Below are positions 6,237-10,155 of a DNA stretch of 10,155 nucleotides, in pieces; positions within the stretch are counted from its first letter, which is position 1; the number at the start of each line of letters is the position of its first letter. The stretch is from an uncultured Lachnospiraceae bacterium. GTDB lineage: Bacteria > Bacillota > Clostridia > Lachnospirales > Lachnospiraceae. Both the position numbers and the translations under genes were made by a program. The notes under the pieces are model-generated. The model saw only the letters and a program-made list of their open reading frames with translations. It did not search any database and was not told where the DNA came from. Where the stretch lies: the NCBI GenBank assembly GCA_948441955.1, contig CAOJQZ010000082.1, forward strand, positions 1 through 10,155. The letters are read 5' to 3'.

Positions 6237-7547
6237 TTATTCAAACCGCAGATACATCACGCTGTAAGGCTCCATTTCAAGACTTCCCTCAAGGGAAATT
6301 TTATCTCCGCCAAGAAGTTCCTGTGCATTTCCGTTCAAATCCCCATGCTGTGCCGTATAAGTGTAATCGGCAGCATTTATCGCTACGATCACCCGTTCTT
6401 TTTCGGAGCGTCTTTCGAACACAAGCTGATGATTCTGAATTACGATATTTTTATAGGCGCCATTACAGAGCGCGTCGCTCTGCTGTCTTAGGCGAATCAG
6501 AAGCTTAATATATTCTGTAAGCTTGTTAGGAACAGGCTTTTCAAAACAAGGCCTTAAGGCATAGTCGTTATCCGGAGCCTTAACCCCCTCTTCACCCCAT
6601 TCGCTTCCGTAATACAGACACGGAATTCCCGGCATGCCAAGCAGCAGACCGTAAGCAAGGGGAATATGCTTTTTATTTGTCAAAATGCTTGCTAGCCTTG
6701 TCACATCATGATTATCTACAAAGGTCATAAGATGCTTTCCGCGGTAAATACACCAGGGATCTGCGCCGAACTGACGGTGGAGAGAATGGGCAATCTCAAA
6801 CAGGTTCATACTGTTAAAGCTTGAGAAAATACCTTTATAGCATTCATAATTTGTACAGCTGTGGAGCATACTGTCGTTTACAATCAGATTGTAATCCCCG
6901 AATAATACTTCTCCGATTAATGCGAAATCTGGTTTTAATTCCTGCACATAGGAGCGGAGCCTTCTCATGAAATTATGATCAAGGCAGTATGCTACGTCAA
7001 GCCGCAGGCCATCAATATCAAAATGCTCCACCCAGAATTTTACACAGTCAAGCAGATAATCTGCCACGGCTGGATTTTGAAGATTTAATTTAACCAGTTC
7101 AAAATGTCCCTCCCAGCCTTCATACCAGAAACCGTCGTTATAGCAGCTGTTTCCGTCGAAGCTGATATGAAACCAATCTTTGTATGGAGATTCCTGCCGT
7201 TTTTCCTGCACATCCTTAAAAGCCCAGAAGCCCCGTCCCACATGATTAAATACACCATCCAGAACAATTTTCACACCATGGACATGGAGATCCTTACAAA
7301 CCTCTGCGAAGTCCTCATTTGTACCAAGACGGCAGTCAATCAGGCGGAAGTCCCGGGTATCGTAGCCGTGGTTATCTGATTCGAAAATGGGATTCAGAAG
7401 GATGGAATCAACACCCAGCTCCTTTAAATAATCTGACCAGTCCAAAAGCTTTCTGATTCGGGGGACGCATACGCCGTCATTATGTACCGGCGCTCCGCAG
7501 AATCCGATAGGATATATTTGGTAAAATACACTGTTATAAGCCCACAT
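6237..7547 (-). CDS. GH13 alpha-amylase-family glycosidase, cyclomaltodextrinase/neopullulanase-like
   Basis: A 436-residue alpha-amylase-family enzyme with all conserved regions: DGVFNH (97-102), GLRLDVA with nucleophile D184, GEV with general acid E213, and FVDNHD with transition-state stabiliser D281. KLNLQNP (153-159) resembles the MPKLN signature of the neopullulanase/cyclomaltodextrinase group (GH13_20), and the HGYDT/GTNEDF block (60-80) also fits. It lacks the extra N-terminal domain usual in that group and is correspondingly short. A C-terminal beta domain spans about 360-436. No signal peptide is present, so it would act on imported maltodextrins or alpha-glucosides in the cytoplasm. 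The ATG comes 2 bases after the MATE stop. Its ribosome binding site AAGGAAGG (7557-7564) lies inside the MATE gene, so translation of the two is probably coupled. Exact substrate is uncertain. Confidence 0.93.
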   Translation of the reverse strand: MWAYNSVFYQIYPIGFCGAPVHNDGVCVPRIRKLLDWSDYLKELGVDSILLNPIFESDNHGYDTRDFRLIDCRLGTNEDFAEVCKDLHVHGVKIVLDGVFNHVGRGFWAFKDVQEKRQESPYKDWFHISFDGNSCYNDGFWYEGWEGHFELVKLNLQNPAVADYLLDCVKFWVEHFDIDGLRLDVAYCLDHNFMRRLRSYVQELKPDFALIGEVLFGDYNLIVNDSMLHSCTNYECYKGIFSSFNSMNLFEIAHSLHRQFGADPWCIYRGKHLMTFVDNHDVTRLASILTNKKHIPLAYGLLLGMPGIPCLYYGSEWGEEGVKAPDNDYALRPCFEKPVPNKLTEYIKLLIRLRQQSDALCNGAYKNIVIQNHQLVFERRSEKERVIVAINAADYTYTAQHGDLNGNAQELLGGDKISLEGSLEMEPYSVMYLRFE

Positions 7548-7549
7548 AA

Positions 7550-8929
7550 CTATACACCTTCCTTATTACATAATACCTTGTCAGTATAACACATTTCTTT
7601 TCTTAAATAAACCAGAAACCAAATCAATAGGAACACACCCTTGAAAATACTGGAAATGGTAATACTCCACCAGACGCCGTTAAGTCCCAGGGGCGTACGG
7701 GTGAGGACAAGAGCCAGCGGAATACGCATGGCAGTAAATACGATACCGACAATGGATGGAGGAACGGTCCGGCCAAATCCTGAGAACGCTCCGGCAGTTG
7801 TAATCTCCACACTCATGAACAGCTGTGATATGCCCAAAATAAACAGATAGTCAATTCCCAGAGGCAGAATAGCCTTTTCTGTAATAAATATGCGGAATAT
7901 GGGTCCGGGACATACCATCAGAAGGAAAGTGCAGACCAGTCCCCACAGGAGAACAACCAGCATGGCGGCAGAATAGCCCTTCCGGATACGCTCTTTGTTT
8001 CCTGCTCCGTAATTCTGAGCAATAAAGGAATTTACTGCAGCGGCGAAGCCGTCGGCCGTCATCCAGGAGATGGATTCTATCTGGGAACCGACCTTCTGGA
8101 CCGCCACTGCCGCATCGCCGTAGCCGGCAATAAGTCTCGCAATGATCATGGATATTCCTGTAAATACAATACTTTGTATGGAAGCCGGCAATCCGATTTT
8201 TATAATAGCGGCTCCGCGCCGGATATCCGGCATGCAGAAAATATGTAAGCCCTTAAAGATTACGGTGTCTTTTGCCGCATAGTAAAAAAACATAAGCGTA
8301 ACCACCGCCTGGGCGGTTATGGTTGCTATAGCAGCGCCAAGGACCATAAGCCTCGGAAACGGACCGATACCGAAGATAAGCATTGGATCCAGTACGATAT
8401 TTATGACAAGTCCGGTAGTAGTTGCGAGAAAAGCGGCGCGGCTGTTGCCCATTGAGGTAAAAATTCCAGTGAAGGTTTGATTCAAAAAGGAGAAGATCAC
8501 CAGGCCTCCGGTTACTTTGAGATAAATTCTGGCATCTGCTATAACATGTGCACTGTTTAATTTGAAAAAAGCAATAAGCGGCGCCGAGAAGACAACACAA
8601 ATCACTCCAAATAATATGCCGAGAATAATGGTAAGTCCAAAGGCATTTTTTGAGTATTCAGAAGCCTCCTCATTATGACCGGCCCCCAGAGCATGTCCTG
8701 CCAGCACCTGTCCCCCTGTCTTTGCAAGAGTGCTTATGCCGCTGGAGAGCCACATATACATACCGGCGGCGCCGACAGCAGCCACAGCATCGCTTCCGAC
8801 CCGTCCGATCCAGATCATATCTGTCAGATTATAGGCCATTTGTATTAAAAATGTCGCCATAATCGGAATGGCAAGCCTGGTAAGAGATTTTAGTACAGGA
8901 CCATGAAGAAGATCCACATGCTGATTCAT
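7550..8929 (-). CDS. MATE-family multidrug/toxin efflux transporter
   Basis: A 459-residue, very hydrophobic protein with about 12 predicted membrane segments arranged as two MatE halves. Typical features from the start at 8929 are the LHGPVLKSLTRLAIPIM opening, MIWIGRVGSDAVAAVG near the second segment, GQVLAGHALGAG, the VLDPMLIFGIGPF loop, and in the second half SFIAQNYGAGN. By family it exports cationic or neutral small molecules using a sodium or proton gradient. An ATG three codons upstream (8936-8938) lies almost on the GGGGGA ribosome binding site, so the ATG at 8927-8929, 9 bases from that site, is preferred. It heads an operon with the GH13 gene and the small orphan. Substrate cannot be predicted. 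Confidence 0.92.
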   Translation of the reverse strand: MNQHVDLLHGPVLKSLTRLAIPIMATFLIQMAYNLTDMIWIGRVGSDAVAAVGAAGMYMWLSSGISTLAKTGGQVLAGHALGAGHNEEASEYSKNAFGLTIILGILFGVICVVFSAPLIAFFKLNSAHVIADARIYLKVTGGLVIFSFLNQTFTGIFTSMGNSRAAFLATTTGLVINIVLDPMLIFGIGPFPRLMVLGAAIATITAQAVVTLMFFYYAAKDTVIFKGLHIFCMPDIRRGAAIIKIGLPASIQSIVFTGISMIIARLIAGYGDAAVAVQKVGSQIESISWMTADGFAAAVNSFIAQNYGAGNKERIRKGYSAAMLVVLLWGLVCTFLLMVCPGPIFRIFITEKAILPLGIDYLFILGISQLFMSVEITTAGAFSGFGRTVPPSIVGIVFTAMRIPLALVLTRTPLGLNGVWWSITISSIFKGVFLLIWFLVYLRKEMCYTDKVLCNKEGV

Positions 8930-8938
8930 AAAACACAT

Positions 8939-8944
8939 TCCCCC
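8939..8944 (-). promoter_or_regulatory. Ribosome binding site that decides the MATE start
   Basis: GGGGGA on the minus strand is 9 bases from the ATG at 8927-8929 but adjacent to the upstream ATG at 8936-8938. The spacing favours the shorter protein. Confidence 0.6.
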
Positions 8945-8961
8945 GATTTATTTGTATAAAC

Positions 8962-8984
8962 ATGAAAGAAAATAGTTCTTTCAT
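8962..8984. promoter_or_regulatory. Perfect 9-bp inverted repeat in the MATE leader, candidate operator
   Basis: ATGAAAGAA (8962-8970) and TTCTTTCAT (8976-8984) are exact inverted repeats around a 5-base spacer. The repeat lies about 17-39 bases downstream of the inferred MATE transcription start near 9000 and before the ribosome binding site. A dimeric repressor of the MarR or TetR type commonly uses such sites for efflux genes. As RNA it would also form a hairpin, but no U tract follows it in either direction, so it is not a terminator. Confidence 0.5.
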
Positions 8985-9006
8985 TTACCCGCAGACATAC
9001 GAGGTT

Positions 9007-9015
9007 ATTATAACA
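9007..9015 (-). promoter_or_regulatory. Extended -10 promoter of the MATE operon
   Basis: On the minus strand TGTTATAAT holds a perfect -10 hexamer (9007-9012) with the TGn extension (9013-9015). No good -35 is found at 16-18 bases. Start site near 9000, leader about 71 bases. Confidence 0.55.
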
Positions 9016-9088
9016 TTAATAGTGAAAAAAACCTAGATTTTTTACGGCAAAATCATGGAAAAATGAGTAAAATTTTACAGAAAAACAG

Positions 9089-9117
9089 TTGACACAAGGG
9101 AAAGCGTATAATATAAT
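9089..9117 (+). promoter_or_regulatory. Consensus sigma-A promoter of rplM-rpsI
   Basis: TTGACA (9089-9094) and TATAAT (9112-9117) are separated by 17 bases: a 12 of 12 match. The start site is expected at about 9124. A second overlapping TATAAT (9107-9112) has a 12-base spacer and is unlikely to be used. It is divergent from the MATE promoter about 75 bases away. Confidence 0.9.
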
Positions 9118-9123
9118 TAATCA

Positions 9124-9227
9124 GTATGACGAAAGGAGAAACAGTAAAGGAGCCAAAGCCCCGGAACCTTGCTGATTTCGATAGAGTTATTGTAATAATG
9201 AATATGATTTTTGCAGGAGGGAAACCA
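9124..9227 (+). promoter_or_regulatory. Candidate L13 ribosomal leader (autoregulatory 5' UTR)
   Basis: About 104 bases separate the predicted start site from the rplM ATG. L13 leader elements are known upstream of rplM in low-GC Gram-positive bacteria, where they are thought to bind the ribosomal protein and reduce expression. Here AAGG (9147-9150) can pair with CCTT (9167-9170), with an inner CC/GG pair (9153-9154 with 9163-9164) across a symmetric AG/AA internal loop. CUUGC (9168-9172) could alternatively pair with GCAGG (9213-9217), which overlaps the ribosome binding site. I could not confirm a match to the known leader consensus by eye. Confidence 0.4.
9215..9220 (+). promoter_or_regulatory. 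Ribosome binding site that fixes the rplM start
   Basis: AGGAGG lies 7 bases before the ATG at 9228. The resulting 142-residue L13 matches the usual family length. Confidence 0.9.
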
Positions 9228-9656
9228 ATGAAAACTTATATGGCCAATCCAGATAAGATTGAGAGAAAGTGGTATGTAGTTGACGCTGCCGGATGTACGT
9301 TAGGACGTTTGGCATCAGAAGTTGCTAAGGTTTTAAGAGGAAAGAATAAGCCGGAGTTCACACCCCATGTAGATACAGGTGATTATGTAGTTATTGTTAA
9401 TGCCGAGAAGGTCAAAGTGACAGGTAAAAAGATGTCCCAGAAGATTTACTACAATCACTCCGAGTATGTAGGCGGTATGAGAGAGACAACGCTGGCAGAG
9501 ATGATGGACAAGAAACCGGAGAGAGTTATCGAGCTTGCAGTAAAAGGAATGCTTCCGAAGGGACCTTTGGGAAGAGCAATGATTAAGAAGCTTCATGTAT
9601 ATGCCGGACCAGACCATGAGCAGCAGGCTCAGAAGCCGGTAGAACTGAAATTTTAA
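9228..9656 (+). CDS. rplM: 50S ribosomal protein L13
   Basis: A 142-residue protein, the same length as E. coli L13. It binds 23S rRNA early in large-subunit assembly. The start KWYVVDAAGCTLGRLASEVA (14-33) and the L13 signature around GMLPKGPLGRAMIKKLHVYAG (107-127) are both clear. The frame is open for 34 codons upstream, to an ATG at 9126, but that ATG lies 2 bases from the predicted transcription start and the added residues are not L13-like, so 9228 is chosen. It is co-transcribed with rpsI, whose GTG begins 26 bases after the rplM stop, an arrangement conserved across bacteria. Confidence 0.98.
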   Translation: MKTYMANPDKIERKWYVVDAAGCTLGRLASEVAKVLRGKNKPEFTPHVDTGDYVVIVNAEKVKVTGKKMSQKIYYNHSEYVGGMRETTLAEMMDKKPERVIELAVKGMLPKGPLGRAMIKKLHVYAGPDHEQQAQKPVELKF

Positions 9657-9682
9657 GGAAAGGTTGAAAGGAGGATATTACA

Positions 9683-10075
9683 GTGGCTAAGGCAAAATTC
9701 TACGGAACAGGAAGAAGAAAAAAATCAATAGCAAGAGTATATTTAGTACCGGGAACCGGTAATATTACAATAAATAAAAGAGACATTGACGATTATCTTG
9801 GACTTGAGACATTAAAGGTGGTTGTTCGTCAGCCATTAGCAGCAACAGAGACAGAAGGAAAGTTTGACGTGATTGTTAATGTAAAAGGCGGCGGATATAC
9901 AGGACAGGCGGGAGCAATCCGCCACGGTATTGCAAGAGCGCTCCTTGAGGCAGATCCGGATTACAGACCGGTACTTAAGAAGGCAGGGTTCCTGACACGC
10001 GATCCGCGTATGAAAGAGCGTAAGAAGTACGGCCTTAAGGCAGCAAGAAGAGCGCCGCAGTTCAGCAAGAGATAG
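9683..10075 (+). CDS. rpsI: 30S ribosomal protein S9
   Basis: A 130-residue S9, the standard bacterial length. S9 sits in the head of the small subunit, and its C-terminal tail reaches the P-site tRNA. Seen here are YGTGRRKKSIARVYL (7-21), the signature region GGGYTGQAGAIRHGIARALL (69-88), and the basic tail ending in SKR (128-130), which matches the universally conserved end. The start codon is GTG at 9683-9685, with AAAGGAGG (9667-9674) 8 bases upstream. A terminator follows 31 bases after the stop, so the operon ends here. Confidence 0.98.
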   Translation: MAKAKFYGTGRRKKSIARVYLVPGTGNITINKRDIDDYLGLETLKVVVRQPLAATETEGKFDVIVNVKGGGYTGQAGAIRHGIARALLEADPDYRPVLKKAGFLTRDPRMKERKKYGLKAARRAPQFSKR

Positions 10076-10106
10076 GCAAACGAAACACAAGATTTCAAGA
10101 ATATTT

Positions 10107-10135
10107 ACTCCGCAGGTTCTTCTTGCGGAGTTTTT
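10107..10135 (+). terminator. Intrinsic terminator of the rplM-rpsI operon
   Basis: ACTCCGCA (10107-10114) pairs with TGCGGAGT (10124-10131). Two further pairs (G10115-T10123 wobble and G10116-C10122) close a 5-base loop, and a run of T at 10131-10135 follows. Confidence 0.9.
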
Positions 10136-10155
10136 CTGTATTCACGATTTTTGTT

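Noticed and set aside
9126..9227. 34-codon N-terminal extension of L13
   Set aside because: The ATG is 2 bases from the predicted transcription start. L13 is normally about 142 residues, which is what the start at 9228 with AGGAGG gives.
1..10155. CRISPR arrays, tRNA/rRNA genes, insertion sequences, prophage genes
   Set aside because: No spaced direct repeats, no tRNA- or rRNA-like segments, and no transposase, integrase or phage structural proteins were seen on either strand.

Overview
The window looks like chromosomal DNA of a Firmicute, most likely a Lachnospiraceae-type gut clostridium. The basis is a rplM-rpsI pair with clostridial-looking L13 and S9 proteins, strong AGGAGG-type ribosome binding sites, near-consensus sigma-A promoters, U-tract terminators, and a raffinose/melibiose-type GH36 alpha-galactosidase beside an AraC/MsmR-like regulator. 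Base composition is moderate over most genes. It falls clearly at the left edge (1 to about 760) and in one small gene (5844-6224).

Layout. (1) 1-518, minus strand: the first 172 codons of an N-6 adenine DNA methylase, cut off by the window edge and driven by an almost perfect promoter. (2) 763-5756, plus strand: an AraC-family regulator, a 741-residue cytoplasmic GH36 alpha-galactosidase, a YczE/YitT-like membrane protein, a GNAT acetyltransferase and a RidA/YjgF-family protein, closed by a strong terminator with a UUCG loop at 5798-5835. (3) 5844-8929, minus strand: a MATE-family exporter, a cytoplasmic GH13 glycosidase starting 2 bases after the exporter stop, and an AT-rich gene of unknown function starting 12 bases after the GH13 stop. 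The exporter has an extended -10 promoter and a 9-bp inverted repeat in its leader. (4) 9089-10135, plus strand: a consensus promoter, a leader of about 104 bases that may be an L13 autoregulatory element, rplM, rpsI and a terminator.

How the genes may work together. The regulator and alpha-galactosidase form a recognisable module for intracellular cleavage of alpha-galactosides such as raffinose or melibiose. No sugar transporter lies in the window, so uptake must be encoded elsewhere. The three small genes after the galactosidase are probably co-transcribed but have no evident role in sugar use. On the opposite strand, the MATE-GH13 pairing is tightly coupled and functionally puzzling. The ribosomal protein operon is an ordinary housekeeping unit.

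No clearly new multi-gene system is visible. The best leads are the truncated methylase (possibly the edge of a defence island to the left), the MATE/GH13/orphan operon with its candidate operator, and the rplM leader.
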